The translations under genes and the position numbers were made by a program. Source: Mytilus trossulus (Eukaryota > Mollusca > Bivalvia > Mytilida > Mytilidae). From it: DNA of 64,000 bases. This document shows, piece after piece, positions 33,089 to 45,039 of this stretch. The notes below the pieces were generated by a model that saw nothing but the letters and a program-made list of their open reading frames with translations, did not search any database and was not told where the DNA came from. Where the stretch lies: the NCBI RefSeq assembly GCF_036588685.1, contig NC_086384.1, forward strand, positions 51,415,973 to 51,479,972. Direction: 5' to 3'. The stretch's first letter is position 1; each line of letters begins with the position of its first letter.

Positions 33089-33874
33089 GTTGTGGACCAA
33101 ATGAGTATTTGGACCATACGCGTATGGTCATGACCATATGCGTATACTCTTATGGTCCGACCATACGCGTATGACCATATGAGTTTAATACTCGTTTGGT
33201 TATTAACGGGCCAGACCATATAAGTATTTGGACCATATAGGTATTTTTTTAAATTACATTATAAAAGTTTTAATAGTAGAAAAACTTTATTTAAACAAAA
33301 TGATGGTTACATGACAATGCAATATTTTTATAATTCAAATACTTCGTAAAAATTAAATATCAATGCTATAGTTTTCATCGCTAATTACATTCTTGCATGT
33401 AGGCTTGGGGTGGTATTTACTTTCATATGGTGTCATATATATTTGCGTTAGCAAACCTTGGTTGTGCACGATCCTTTTCATATTTCTACGGTGTTTTCAA
33501 GAAGCTCTAGATCTCAAATATCGTAACATGATTGCAAAACACCTTATTCTCAAGACAAATATATAAACTATTTTACTTTCCAGAGATTTCTTGTGTAACT
33601 GTTCATTCAGAAACTTTTGGAATTTATTTTTTTAAGTCGCCATTCACTCGTAATAACAAATCAGTAATGACCATCGGTATAAAATGTGTTTATTATTGTT
33701 TTGACAAGTACCTATATAATAGCGTCTTTTTAATGGACGGTCATAGTATTTGACGAGTTAAAGGTATTTAAAGTAAACTGTAACAGAGTGTTTATTACCC
33801 CGACCATATGAGTATATATACCCATATGGTCATGACCATACACGTATGGTCCAAATACTCATATGGTCCGGAAC
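33089..33874. mobile_element. Foldback element (786 bp) with 6 bp target duplication ATATCT, downstream of the five-exon gene
   Basis: Left end GTTGTGGACCAAATGAGTAT and complement of the right end GTTCCGGACCATATGAGTAT open terminal inverted repeats of about 52 bp with four mismatches. ATATCT lies directly outside both ends (33083-33088 and 33875-33880). The ends are built from the perfect palindrome GACCATACGCGTATGGTC and variants of it; the ~500 bp middle is ordinary AT-rich DNA without a long ORF. The element starts 268 bp after the stop codon and may lie in or just past the 3' UTR. Confidence 0.88.
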
Positions 33875-34734
33875 ATATCTATTAGATATAGACAGAAGTG
33901 GTGCCCATGAAAGAAATCTCCATTCAAATCACAATAAGTAAAATGTACACCATTATAGGTCATAGTAGGGTCTTCAACATTGAGCCTTGGTTCACACTGA
34001 ATACAAAAATAAAAAAACCCAGAAAAACCAATGGGCTAATCAAAATAAAAAATGAGAAATGAGAAACACTTATGAACCACATAAACAATTAACAACTACT
34101 GAACAACAGGTTCCAGACTTAGGACTGGTGCAAACAAATGCAGCAGGTTTAAACAGTTTAATAGGTACCAACCTTCATCCTTATCTGAAGCAAAAGTGTA
34201 ACATCACAATATAGAAAGACACACTATAAAATATCAATTGAAATGGTTTAACTAAATCAAAAGACATATTTACAAAAACAAGTGAACATGCACTTAACAA
34301 GTAAATTTGATCTATGACACAATGTAAATACAAATTTAATAAGGTCAAAGCCATGTGAACATGCAAAGTAGTTTACCTTGCAATGATTATAATGCCCCTG
34401 TCAAATTGTACAGGTATCAAGATTAACCCTTGTCTGTCCATACTAACGTCTACACATTTGTTTCACTTCCTTGACTTTAGTTTGCCCCAACCAAATGTAA
34501 TGATACTTATATATGGAACAAGTTCGAGTGTAGGTGGTGTACCTTTCACCTCTTTCAAATGATTTCCCTTAATGAATGGAAAGGTTCCTGAATTTGCCCC
34601 TTCTGCACTTTAACACTCTATTTTGCATCATGATCCAAATATTCTTAAAATTATACAATGAAATTTACCACCTAACAGACATCACGTTTAAATTTCATTG
34701 GCGTACACTATAATTTTTCTCAGGAATTCATCCA

Positions 34735-34995
34735 TAGCAATAAACATTAACCACTGAATTACAGGATGTTTACTTGGGACAGGCACATACATACATAATG
34801 TGAAAGGGGTTACACATATTTTCTAGATATCAACCCTCCTCTATACCTTTAGCCAATGTGGAATAAACAAACACGCATCAATAAGCTGTTCAAAAGAAGT
34901 CCTGAGTCCAATGTTAGAATAGGTGTGGTCAATATAAATTAATAAAACAGACTACTAGATGATACTGACATGCCAGCTCGATCCAGACCACAATG
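34735..34995 (-). repeat. Family E 3' portion
   Basis: 'acttgggacaggcacatacatac', 'caaccctcctctatacctttagcca', 'tgacatgccagctcgatccagacc' recur in 52000-52330 and, inverted, in 44330-44620. Confidence 0.55.
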
Positions 34996-35059
34996 GGACT
35001 AATCAAAAGATTATAACTTCATCATATGTCACATGTATTAACTATCCTAATATTCTGAA

Positions 35060-35590
35060 ACTTGTAGTGTAAATTTTAACAAATTGACAATGAGGGTGGG
35101 TTGAAAACATAACTTTACGGCAAGCAAGATGAGTTCATCTTCCCAATTGTGAACTTTCCATTTCAATGTAGCAACATTCCAGCAGCACCTGCATATGGAG
35201 TATATATCTCCAAATTGTATTTCCTATCATGGTTTCTTTGATAGAGGATTGCTGTTCACAAGGAAGCGATTAAGCCAAGAGTTTCAAATGGAGAAGTTGA
35301 AATCATTCCTTCATCAATTTTACCACAAGTTGGTTGAACATTATGGAATAACCTCTTCACAGATGATATCAGATACGGTTCTTACGTCGTAACTACAATC
35401 CCCTTCCTTTTTCATGAATGTGACCTACCAAATTATACTATTTACTGGGTTTGTAGTAACACGAGCAACATGATGGGTGCCACATAGGGAGCAGGATCTG
35501 CTTGCCATTCCTTAGCAACTGAGATCATCCCCCCCCCGGTTTTGGTGGGGTTTGGTTTAAGTTTTTCATGTTGTTTCTTGTGGTACTTTC
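35060..35590 (+). pseudogene. Reverse-transcriptase 3'-end remnant, copy 2
   Basis: A frame around 35195-35392 still encodes FFDRGLLFTRKRLSQEFQ, FLHQFYHKLVEHYGI and SSQMISD, matching the order of the copies at 3825 and 45040. The upstream part ('caatgagggtgggttgaaaaca') is also present. Downstream shared non-coding sequence ('atgaatgtgacctaccaaatta', 'atgagcaacatgatgggtgcc') shows that all three share the same 3' UTR. Confidence 0.55.
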
Positions 35591-35964
35591 TTAACTGTCA
35601 AAATAATAGATAGGTACAGGAAGAAACTGTTAACATGATCAGTAACATAAGATCTTTAAAAATACCAATATGGCTGAAACCTTTTAAAACTACTTAATAT
35701 AGTTGCTTCCCTTAGACGATGATTTTTGTTACTTCTGAATTTTCAAATTTTATATTGAAAACTATAATATATATTAGTAGAAATTGTAAACAGTCAAAAC
35801 AATCAGCAACACAAGGAAAAGTTTATTTCAAATCGAATCGAAGTTTAATTTATTGTTGATACATAGTAAATAGTGTTACAAAGCCTTAGTGACCTTTTAA
35901 AAATCGATTATTATCAATTTCACACAAACAAAACACACATAATATGACAAACATACATACATTA

Positions 35965-36600
35965 CATGTTACAGATCTATTGGTGACCTTCTGCTGTTGT
36001 TTTTTCTATGGTCGGGTTGGTGTCTCTTTGACATATTCCCCATTTCCATTTTCAATTTTATACCTACATTACATGCAGCCTGATGTAAAAACATCAATCA
36101 CATACATGACAATCTAAAAGAATAGTACTGTTCATGCATATAAAATATGAATCATAGCAAACAAATTTGCTACAATTTTTGTAAAAAATTCCACTCATAT
36201 ACAATTATGTTTAAATGCATGTATTGGTGTTTCAACTGAAGTTACAACCAATTAAGTTGGACTCATATATGTGTCTCTAACTGCTTTCACTTTCTAAGCA
36301 CATGTGTTCCCCAATATATAAAATGGGGAATATTTCAAAGAGACAACAACCCGACCATAGAACAAGCAGCAACAGAAGGTCGCCACCAGATCTTCAATGT
36401 AGAGAGAAATTCCTGCACCCGTAGGCGTTCTACGGCTTGCCCCTAAACAAATATATATATACTAGTTTTGTGATAATGAACGCCATACTAAACTCTAAAT
36501 TGTACACAAGAAACTTAAATTAAAAAATATACAAGACTATTAAAGACCAGAGGCTCCTGACGTGAGACAGGCGCATATATTTGGATGAGATTGGTGTTAG
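35965..36600. repeat. Two family E copies in opposite orientation
   Basis: 35975-36065 reads the 'ggtcgggttggtgtctctttgacatattcccc' end forward; 36315-36600 reads the whole element in reverse ('ggggaatatttcaaagagacaacaacccgaccatag…agaggctcctgacgtgagacaggcgcatat'). Confidence 0.65.
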
Positions 36601-36814
36601 TAAAGATTGAGTTTTCAGTATAATTCTATATTTTTGTTGTCCGTGTTCTGGTCATTTTTGTCGAGCCTGTGACTTTTGTTTTAGAAAGATCGACAAAGGA
36701 ATAGTGATCTGGCGGCGGCGGCTTTAGCTAACTTTATATTTTAGAAGGTGGTAGACCTGGATGCTTCATACTTTGTATATAGATGCCTTGTATTATGAAG
36801 TTTCCGTCTGTAGC

Positions 36815-36995
36815 TTTTTTGGATTCGAGCGTCAATGATAAGTCTTTAATAGACGAAACGCGCGTCTGGCGTATATTAAAAAAATAGTCCTGGTATCTAT
36901 GATGAGTTAATTTACAACCACTGGGCCGATGCCACTGCTGGTTGAGATTTATTTCCCCGAGGGGACCACAAGCCCAGTAGTCAGCACTTTTTGTT
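36815..36995 (+). mobile_element. Retrozyme copy with dead hammerhead
   Basis: GCGTCA is followed by ATGATAA instead of CTGATGA (36834-36840), then stem II, GAAA and GCGCGTC|TGGCGT. Two invariant core positions are changed, so it should not cleave. The body continues with 'aaccactgggccgatgccactgctgg' and 'ccagtagtcagcactttttg'. Confidence 0.7.
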
Positions 36996-37395
36996 TGGTC
37001 TGTTTTTCCAACAGTATAACCAATATGTCATCTTTGTTTGTTGTATGGAAGAACTGTAAGCTGTACATGTCTGTCTGGCATTGTTAATCTGACCTCGAAC
37101 TTATTTCATGATTCATTGGTCAATGTTTAGTTTTCTTGATTAAGTCTGTTTCTTAGAAACTATAAGCAATAGGTCAACTATATTTAGTGTATTGAATGAT
37201 TGTAAGGTGTACATGTATTTCTTGTTTTGTTTATATGAGCTTGGCCTCATTTTCTTGGGTCATGTTAAGTTTATGTGATAGTTGTAGTAAAGCTTTTAAT
37301 ATTTAGGACTATCAAAATAATATCAATTACTTGTAAAGAAGGCAAGATATTTCACCGTTTGCTCTTTTGTTATTCAATACATGTTTAACTATTAA
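36996..37395 (-). repeat. Dispersed repeat family G, reverse orientation
   Basis: Contains 'ttgtatggaagaactgtaagctgtacatgt', 'actataagcaataggtcaacta' and similar phrases, complementary to the tandem family at 38090-39180. Confidence 0.55.
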
Positions 37396-38089
37396 AATAT
37401 AAAAAAAATCTCCGTGTTGAAGGCCGTACATTGACCTATAATGGTTTAGTTATTTTAAATTGTTATTTGGATGGAGAGTTGGCACTCACATCACATCTTC
37501 CTATATCTATAGAACTGTTAGATGCTTCTAACATTATTTGGATATATTTTTTACACTAAATACAAGGTTAAAAGTGGACTACTTTTTTTATTGACTTCTA
37601 TTTCCCCTGGATAGATGGTTTTATGTTGTAAACAGGGACCCTTAGCCTGGTCCTGGACGACTAAGGTAATTGTACACAGGAAATATTTAGGAATAACACG
37701 TTTATATGTCTTAAAAAAAGCTAAAAAAAAGCTGTGTGTTCTTTTCATTTATATTGCGGCGAACTAAAAAAAATAATTCATAATACTAGAAAATGAATAC
37801 CAGCTCCTATAATAATTTGTCATTCTTATCGTTTGCTTTATACCTTGTTGAAAAAACATATGCATACACCAAGTTGTTTTACGCCATTTAAAAAAAAAAT
37901 CAAAACGAAAGTGCACACGCTAAAATGTCTCGCCTTCTATGCTAACTATTGGTATCATGTTGATATTCCTAAATATAAAGCTTGAATATATTAGTAACTA
38001 TAACATAAACTAAACATGATCCAAGAAAATGAAATGAAGGTAATTATACTACCTAAAACAAGAAATGCATGTGCACCTAACAATCATTT

Positions 38090-39180
38090 AATGCACTAAA
38101 TAAAGTTGAACTATTGCTTATAGTTTCTAAGTAACAAACATAATCAAGACAATTTAACATTGACCAATGAAGCGTGAAAATTATGTCAATGTTAGATGAA
38201 CCATGCCAGGCAGACATGCGAAGCTTGCAATCCTTCCATACAACAGATATATAGTTTATCTATTGCTTTATAATGTAGTTTAAGAAAAAGAGACCAAATC
38301 ACAAAAAAACTCTTAAAATCAGAGCAATGAACTGTGAAAATGGGGTGAAGGTTAAATGAAACCTTCGAGAATGCATAATCATCATAAAATATTTCCATAC
38401 ACCAATTATAGTTGACCTATTGCAAATAGAATTGAAAAAAAACCAAAGGTCAGAGACTTTACTATAACCATTAAACCATGAAAATGAGGTCACGTTTAGA
38501 TGACACCTGCCAATTTTTCCATACACCAAATATACTAGACCTATTGTTTATAGTATCTGAGATATTGACTTGACTACAAAAACTTATATAACCGTAAAAT
38601 AAAGTTGAGAATGGTAATTTGGAATGTGCCAATGTAGAAAAGTAAACGCATAACAATACGCACATTAAAATTCAGTTCAGGAGAAGTCCGAGTTCGATGT
38701 CAGAAGATGTAACAAAAGAAAATAAACAAAATGAAAATAATGCACAAATAACAACAGACTATTAACTGACATGCAAGCTCCAGACCTCAATTAAACTGAT
38801 TGAAAAATTATATTTTATATTCATACCATCATAAAATATATGAGAAGAACACAGTCGGTGTCATGCCAACAACTGGATTTAAAATAAAGGTGTTAAGTTC
38901 CGATGCAAAGACCCTATAAATGAGCCAAAATATGCAATATTTAGTGACCTGATGTTATAACAGTAACGTAACGATGTCATCATGAGAATGAGACCAATAA
39001 CAATGGAAACGTGACAGAAGAAAACTTCACAACATGAGGCATCTACAAACAAAGTATAAATCATCCAGGTCTTCCACCTTCTTCAATAAAAAGCTTTTCA
39101 GAAGTTAGTGAACGCCGCCAATGGATCACTTTCTCTATGTCGAGGTTTCAACGACAAAAGTCGCAGGCGCGATAAAAACT
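38090..39180 (+). repeat. Dispersed tandem repeat family G
   Basis: Iterates 'accatgaaaatgaggtcacgtttagatgacacctgcc', 'ccatacaccaaatatactagacctattgtttatagtatctgag' with unit length near 180 bp, and ends at 'gtgaacgccgcc…cgacaaaagtcgcaggcgcgat'. Similar ends occur at 49195-49275 and 50155-50260. The five short minus-strand ORFs here are repeat artefacts. Confidence 0.6.
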
Positions 39181-39537
39181 GGTATTCTTTAATAAAAGTA
39201 AAACATGCATAAAACTGAACACGCCGTAACATTTTGTAATCGAAATCGATAAAAAAAAGAAGATGGGGAAAATTGAATGTTATTCATTTGAGAGTTTTCT
39301 TTAAAAGTTTGTTTGTCTTTTGTCGCATTGTATGGTGGAAGGAAGTACTTGCCTACAAGGACTATTAACACATCACATTCTTAAGCTAGATAATCCAGTG
39401 GTACTTGTTGTTTGTCTTCTATCAAACTTTTTTTGTTTTGTTTTAGAATAAACATTTTCCTTCAGTTTTCGATGGTGTGTTGCGTTTTTAGAATTTTACC
39501 TCGTATCTTTATTTCTTAATAAACTCTATGAAAATAA

Positions 39538-39850
39538 AGTCATCATAGATACCAGGACTAAAATTGGTATATACGCCAGACGCGCGTTTCGTCTAAAAAA
39601 GACTATTTTTTTACATAAATAAGGCAGTTAGTGTTCTCGTTTGAATTGTTTTACATTGTCCTATCGAGGCCTTTTATAGCTGACTATGCGGTATGGGCTT
39701 TGCTCATTGTTGAAGGCAGTTCGGTGACCTATAGTGGTTAATGTTTGTGTCATTTTGGTCTTTTGTGGATAGTTGTCTCATTGGCAATCATACCACATCT
39801 TCTTTTTTATATCATCAGTGACGCTCGAATCCCAAAAAGTTTAACATGCC
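39538..39850 (-). mobile_element. Retrozyme fragment whose hammerhead is split by a family C insertion
   Basis: The minus-strand hammerhead parts lie at 39571-39604 (GGCGT side, GCGC, GAAAC, stem II) and 39813-39826 (CTGATGA side and GCGTCA). Between them, 39605-39812 is a family C element nearly identical to 28575-28785. The insertion falls between stem II and the CTGATGA box. Confidence 0.75.
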
Positions 39851-40305
39851 TAATAAGTTTAACATTTGACTAGAATTGGTTATTTGATAATAGTTTGCAA
39901 AAACTATGATAAAAAGAAGTGAGGCATAAGTCAAATGCATGCATAATATCATCCCATGTGCATTATACTTTTAATTCAGGATTGATGGGGATATTTAACG
40001 GACAGTATAGTTGAAGGGCTAAAAGTACCATTCGAAAAAAGAAAAAAGAAAAGAGAAAATGTTACAGAAAACATACATTCTAAGTAAAGTATTCATAATA
40101 TTGAATAAATTATGCATAAGCTGACAAATCTGTACTGTTATAGCAAAAATGCAATTTTCAGTCCTAATATACAAAAACAATGTAATGTAAACTTTAATCA
40201 TCTCAACTTCCAAGCTTGTGTCAATTTGAGTTTATATTTAAAGATTGGCTGAAACATGAGAAATCATATACCGAATGAAACAGGGTTGTTTATCTGCTTG
40301 TATAC

Positions 40306-40733
40306 TTATGTTTCGAACAACAAAAGCCCCATAAAGGAGCTATGAGCGGCACTTCCCACCACGAAAAAATTAGTACCACCGGTCCCTGTTGTTTGTATCC
40401 ATACATGGTCTCCTTTCTCTACTTTACAGACCGTCACTCTAGTTGCTGGAATCGTACCGGCAGCTGAACCAAGATTAATAGCAAGTTTATCGATAACGAC
40501 ATTATCTACCCTCAGTTCAGTATACACATGATCTCCGCTATCCGTCAATGTCATCCATGAGAACTGATAAACTCCGGCGACTGGTGCTACAAATATTCCA
40601 TCCCCTGAGTTGTAGTGATTTCCTACGTTAATAACAACATCATTGAATTTTACAATTGAGTATGTATTCAGGATAATTGTACTTGACAGCCTGGCATAAA
40701 ACACAACGTGGTTATCCTTGATTTTTATCTGAT
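40306..40733 (-). CDS. C1q-domain protein exon 2 (C1q head)
   Basis: Acceptor TTTTGTAG|ATC, then 142 codons with the stop. Contains the aromatic signature of C1q heads (VYQFSW, GLLLFE). The open frame continues upstream to 40749 but the splice site and phase fix the start at 40733. Confidence 0.92.
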
Positions 40734-42430
40734 CTACAAAAGAGAACAAATTGAAAACATATTGGTTGAACGATACTTTTGGAATTAAAAGATTTTGAAT
40801 CTACGAAGAAAATTGCAGTCGTATAAAAAAAAAGAAGATAAAGATGAATAGGTAAACATTTATAGTCAAACAAACTATATTGAACCATAAAAATTAACAT
40901 TTCTTTTATTAACTTAATAAATGAATATGAATGCGTGATTTACTAAAAACTATAGTTGAAAGCCAATAATAACTTATGAAAAGCTCATGAACTAGTTACC
41001 AAGACTAACATATCAACCAAACCGAATCCGACATTCAATGGATTTAGTGTAAAGACATCATTATCAGTTACAGAAAAAACATGACCTCGTACAATTATTT
41101 ATTATACATTTTTGTCGTTTTAACTTCTCATTTTTGTGTGAATTCTTTCAAGTGTCTGGGTTTCTTCGAATAATACGGGGCGCCAAATGGGACTCTTGTG
41201 GTTTTGTACAAAATTCAATTCTGTCAAAACAAAATCATATTTGTCTTACAAAACTATGTGCTACAGACTCTTTTATGAGAACTTCAATTTTGTGATGTTT
41301 TGTGAAACAAAATTCAATTTTGTCAATTTTGTCTCACAAAAGTCGATTTTGTGATGAAAAAAATATTTTTTTGAGACAAAATTCATTTTTGTGACAACAA
41401 AATTCACTTTTGTGAGACAAATTTGAGTTTTGTCTCAGTTTTGTGAGACAAAACTCAATTTTGTCAATTTTGTATCACAAAAGTCAATGTTGTAAGGGCA
41501 AAATTCATTTTTGTGAGACAAAACTGACTTTAGTAATACAAAACTGACAAAATTGAATTTTGTTTCACAAAATTGATGAATTTTGTTTCACAAAATTGAA
41601 TTTTGTTTCACAAAATTGAATTTTGTCTCACAAAAGTCGATTTTATAAAACAAAATTAAATTTGTCAATTTTGTCTCACAACAGTCAATTTTGTTACTTT
41701 TGTTAGACAAAATTGAATTTTGTAACAATTTTTTGAGACAAAACTGAATTTTGTCAATTTTGTATCACAAAAGTCAATTTAGTCTCACAAAAGTCAATTT
41801 TGTCTTACAAAGGTCAATTTTGTCTCACAAAAGTCGATTTTGTATGCAAATTAGTTCACAAAATCCATACTTAACTTATTTGCATACAAAAAATTCCAAT
41901 TTTCAAATTAGGTAACAAAAGTCAAGTCTGTGTAACAAAAATGAATTTTGTCATGACGAAAGTGACTTTTGTCCACTGAAAGGTAATTTTGTATGACAAC
42001 ATTTTAAATTTGTAGTATGTTACAAATTTTGTTAAACTGAACTCATTTTTGTTGAACAAAAGTCACTTTTGTCCGTACAAAATTGAATTTTGTCTACAAA
42101 ACCACAAGAGTCCCATTCGGCGCCCCGTATATAACGTATTTTGTAATAAATCGAGAATGGAGATTTCCAGCTTTAGACCTATGTATCTGATTCTATAATA
42201 AAAGCAACAACAAAAAAATGACATAAATAAACATTATAAATATTACCTCTTGAAATATCCTTTATAGAACGTGTCAGATTCCTCATCTGAACTTGCAGTG
42301 CCTCAACAGTCTGCTCTAAAATCTCCAATTTGGCTTCTTCGGATGTGACATTTTGAATAGATTTCATAAATGTCCCATGAACAACAAGAAAGAACATAAA
42401 AACTTTGATAATAAACATCCTCGCAAACAT
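40306..42430 (-). CDS. Secreted coiled-coil C1q-domain-containing protein (gene span, two exons)
   Basis: Exon 42430-42247 joins exon 40733-40306 in phase 1 to give 203 aa. Residues 1-22 are a signal peptide (MFIIKVFMFFLVVHG core). Residues ~23-61 are a heptad-rich helix (EEAKLEILEQTVEALQVQ) suited to trimerisation. Residues ~70-203 are a C1q head: VVFYARLSSTIILNTYSIV, GNHYNSGDGIFVAPVAGVYQ, and the closing SFMGLLLF. Globular C1q proteins are hugely expanded in bivalves and act as secreted recognition lectins of innate immunity or as mucus/haemolymph components. There is no collagen region, as in most mussel C1qDC proteins. The only intron, splitting stalk from head, holds a foldback element. 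Confidence 0.92.
41173..42130. mobile_element. Foldback element (958 bp) in the C1q gene intron
   Basis: Ends ATACGGGGCGCCAAATGGGA and the complement ATACGGGGCGCCGAATGGGA form a terminal inverted repeat of about 48 bp with three differences. ATA flanks both sides (41170-41172, 42131-42133), a possible 3 bp target duplication. Nearly the whole interior consists of the near-palindrome ACAAAATTSAATTTTGT and TTTGTCTCACAAAAGTC-type words in alternating orientation. No ORF. Confidence 0.9.
42247..42430 (-). CDS. C1q-domain protein exon 1 (signal peptide and coiled coil)
   Basis: ATG at 42430 (a second Met is five codons in), donor TCAAGAG|GTAATA, phase 1. Reading through the donor meets a stop at 42179. 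Confidence 0.88.
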
Positions 42431-42954
42431 TTTTTTTTAGATAAATCAACAGTTCAATGATTGTACTGCGCAATATTTCTTCTTCGTCTTGAATGATCTC
42501 GAATTAATTTGATTCGCAACAAAATGATATTTGATATTTTAAGATTGTTAAACTATGTCAGGGATGACTTTTAATTAACCGAGAAATTTTTGCCAAAACT
42601 TTCAACTTTTAAATTTTTCATTTCTTTACCCTTTCATTCCGTAGTATAATTTGCTATGTGCAATGGATTTTTTCTCCATGTGCACTAATTATCTAATTGG
42701 TTTTGAAGTAGAGATGCTTCAAGACATTGCATTGCGGTTAATGTTTATAAAATTGAATAACATTATTCCAGAAAATGGTAAGAATTTAAAGTGGACAGAA
42801 AATACGCTCACACAAACGTTTACTTTTTATAAACCTCTTTAAGAAATAAAGAAGAAAAAGTTAACCATAATCACTCACTTCTTGGATATAACAGAAATAC
42901 TCTCTATTAACATAACAAAAACCCTTTAAACTAACCTTATTAAAAAGACCGCGT

Positions 42955-43120
42955 TGAAGTACGTTCATTAATTAAAGTTCATTATTCAAAACTTCAAAAA
43001 TGAACAATTAAATAGTTCACTTTTCACTATTCAATATTAAAAAAAATGAATTGAATAATGAAATAGTTTTTGTTTCATTATTCAACTTAAAGCAGTGAAT
43101 AGTGAAAAAAAAAATGACTG
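42955..43120. repeat. Low-complexity self-complementary stretch
   Basis: The word ATTCAATAATGAA and its complement recur (TTCATTATTCAA, TTCACTATTCA, GAATAGTGAA). It resembles the interior of the foldback elements, but no clear terminal repeats were found. Confidence 0.5.
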
Positions 43121-43314
43121 TGACACAATAGCTTTATCCCGTATTTCTAAATTCGTCATTTTGGTGTTATTTAACAAACATTCAAATTAATAAAAGAAAA
43201 TAGAATAAAGAACTCTTTAGATTTATATTTTTATCTATTTATTTAGTTTCGGAGGATAAACTAGATGTTTTTCCTAACTATTTTAAATAGAAATTCCTTG
43301 GTTTAAGGATGTAT

Positions 43315-44095
43315 TCTTCTGACTTTTCAGTCTCGTTCAGTCTCGTTGAAATCTCGTTCTTAAATTATTTCCAAAACATATGATAGAAGTGGAAAATATC
43401 AATGAATTTTAAACATATTATAATCAAACATAACTCTGTGTGAAAAAATTGTGTATTTACCATGAACAGTTTTTGAATAATCCAGTTTTCAAATTTTACG
43501 ACCATTCAAGTCAGTATTTTTAGTCAAAATTTTGAGAAAATGGGTGAGGGATACAAAAAATGATTTTACAACAATAATATACATCCCATCTCATTTTGGT
43601 CTTTTCAAATTTCTGAGATATGTATTTTTTCAATCATTTATAACAAAAAAGTTGAATTAATATGCATTTTGTTCTTTAAAATGAGAAAAATCATGAAAAT
43701 ACAAAATTGGCAGTATGGTAAATTTTACACAAAAAAGCATCAAAATATGATAAAACTTTCTTATATTAACACCTACCTATAGTTTTTGTAAGTTAAATTT
43801 ATTCAGATTGGTCCACTTCATCTTTATGGAAAGTATGAAAAAAAGTTTAATTGTGGAACTGTGATTTTTTTCACGATAATAGCCCAAAAATAGGTAAAAA
43901 TCGATGAAAAGTGAGAAAATCATCAAAATTGGGCATTTTCAAAGGGCCGTAGCAAAAAAAGAAGCACACCACCATATGATTTTTTCTTCACCAATTGTTT
44001 TGTTACAGTCTTATAAACCTAAAAATCAGGTTAAGAAAAAAAGTTTAATTCTAGAAATTTTTGGCTCCTCAGAGGTGTACATCCTTAATGTATGG
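43315..44095. repeat. Dispersed ~780 bp repeat with short inverted ends
   Basis: TTAAGGATGTATTCTTCTGA at the left and the complement of the right end TTAAGGATGTACACCTCTGA form short inverted ends. The interior is AT-rich with 'gagaaaatcatcaaaattgggc' and 'gatttttttcacgataatagcccaaaaatagg'. The ORF at 43904-44104 is part of the repeat. Confidence 0.6.
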
Positions 44096-44329
44096 ATGAC
44101 CTGAATACCAAAACATTGAAAATTGAAATAATCTTTTTAAAAGGGACATAGTTTAATACAATACTGTTGTCAGTTCATTAAAGATTGTGTCTTTTGACTG
44201 TAATATTATAAGGTCTTTGCCTAGGAATGAAACACGTTATTCTAAAACCAGTTGTTCGCATGACACTGCTTATGTTCTTCTCATATATTTTATGATGGTA
44301 TCAAACTAAATCACATAACGGGAGGGATA

Positions 44330-44625
44330 GTGCTTGGTATTCATATGATGAAGACATACTCTTTCAATCAGTTTCATTGAGGTCTGGAGCTGGCATGTCA
44401 GTTACTGCTAGTAGTCTTTTGTTATTTATGTAGTTTTGTCATTTTCTTTAGTTTGTTTTGTAACCTATACTTGAATTCGTCTAAATCTAAGTTTTACTGT
44501 GCGTGTTTTTCTCTTTTTTTCACATTGGCTAGATGTATAAGGGGAGGGCTAGATCTCCAAAAAAACTTGTTTAACCCCTCTGCATTTTTGCGCCTCTTCT
44601 AGGTTATTTACCTGGGATATATCTT
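44330..44625 (-). repeat. Family E 3' portion, other orientation
   Basis: Reads 'tcagtttcattgaggtctggagctggcatgtcagttactgctagtagtc' and 'cctatacttgaattcg…tagatgtataaggggagggctagatctcc', complementary to 52000-52330. Confidence 0.55.
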
Positions 44626-45039
44626 TACACTTAGTTTTTCTGACACAATGGCTTTTATATATGCATGAAATATTTGCCGCTGCACGTTAGGCAGAAAACA
44701 GAAAAATTATCGATCCGCTAAATATGATACAAAGCAAAACTGGCACTTCTTAATTAAGCTTACTGTGATTTGGGTGTGCAATTAGATTGATGTGATCTCT
44801 AAGTGTTGAGATTTTATCTTAATACATAACTTTTAGGAAAAGTGAATTGTTTTTAAGGGTATACATTTTTAACTATGATATTGTCATCTATATACTTTAT
44901 TTCATTGTACATTATTCAATGTTTATATTCTTAGACGTATTTGTAGGTATCCTACCTGCAAGTGCCCCCGTTGTTAAGGGATAATTCATCAATTGATATT
45001 TATATTATATATACACGGTCATGCTTTTCTCAAATCGTT

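Noticed and set aside
38192-39064. Cluster of minus-strand ORFs of 61-76 codons
   Set aside because: They fall in tandem repeat family G and read the same repeat in different frames.
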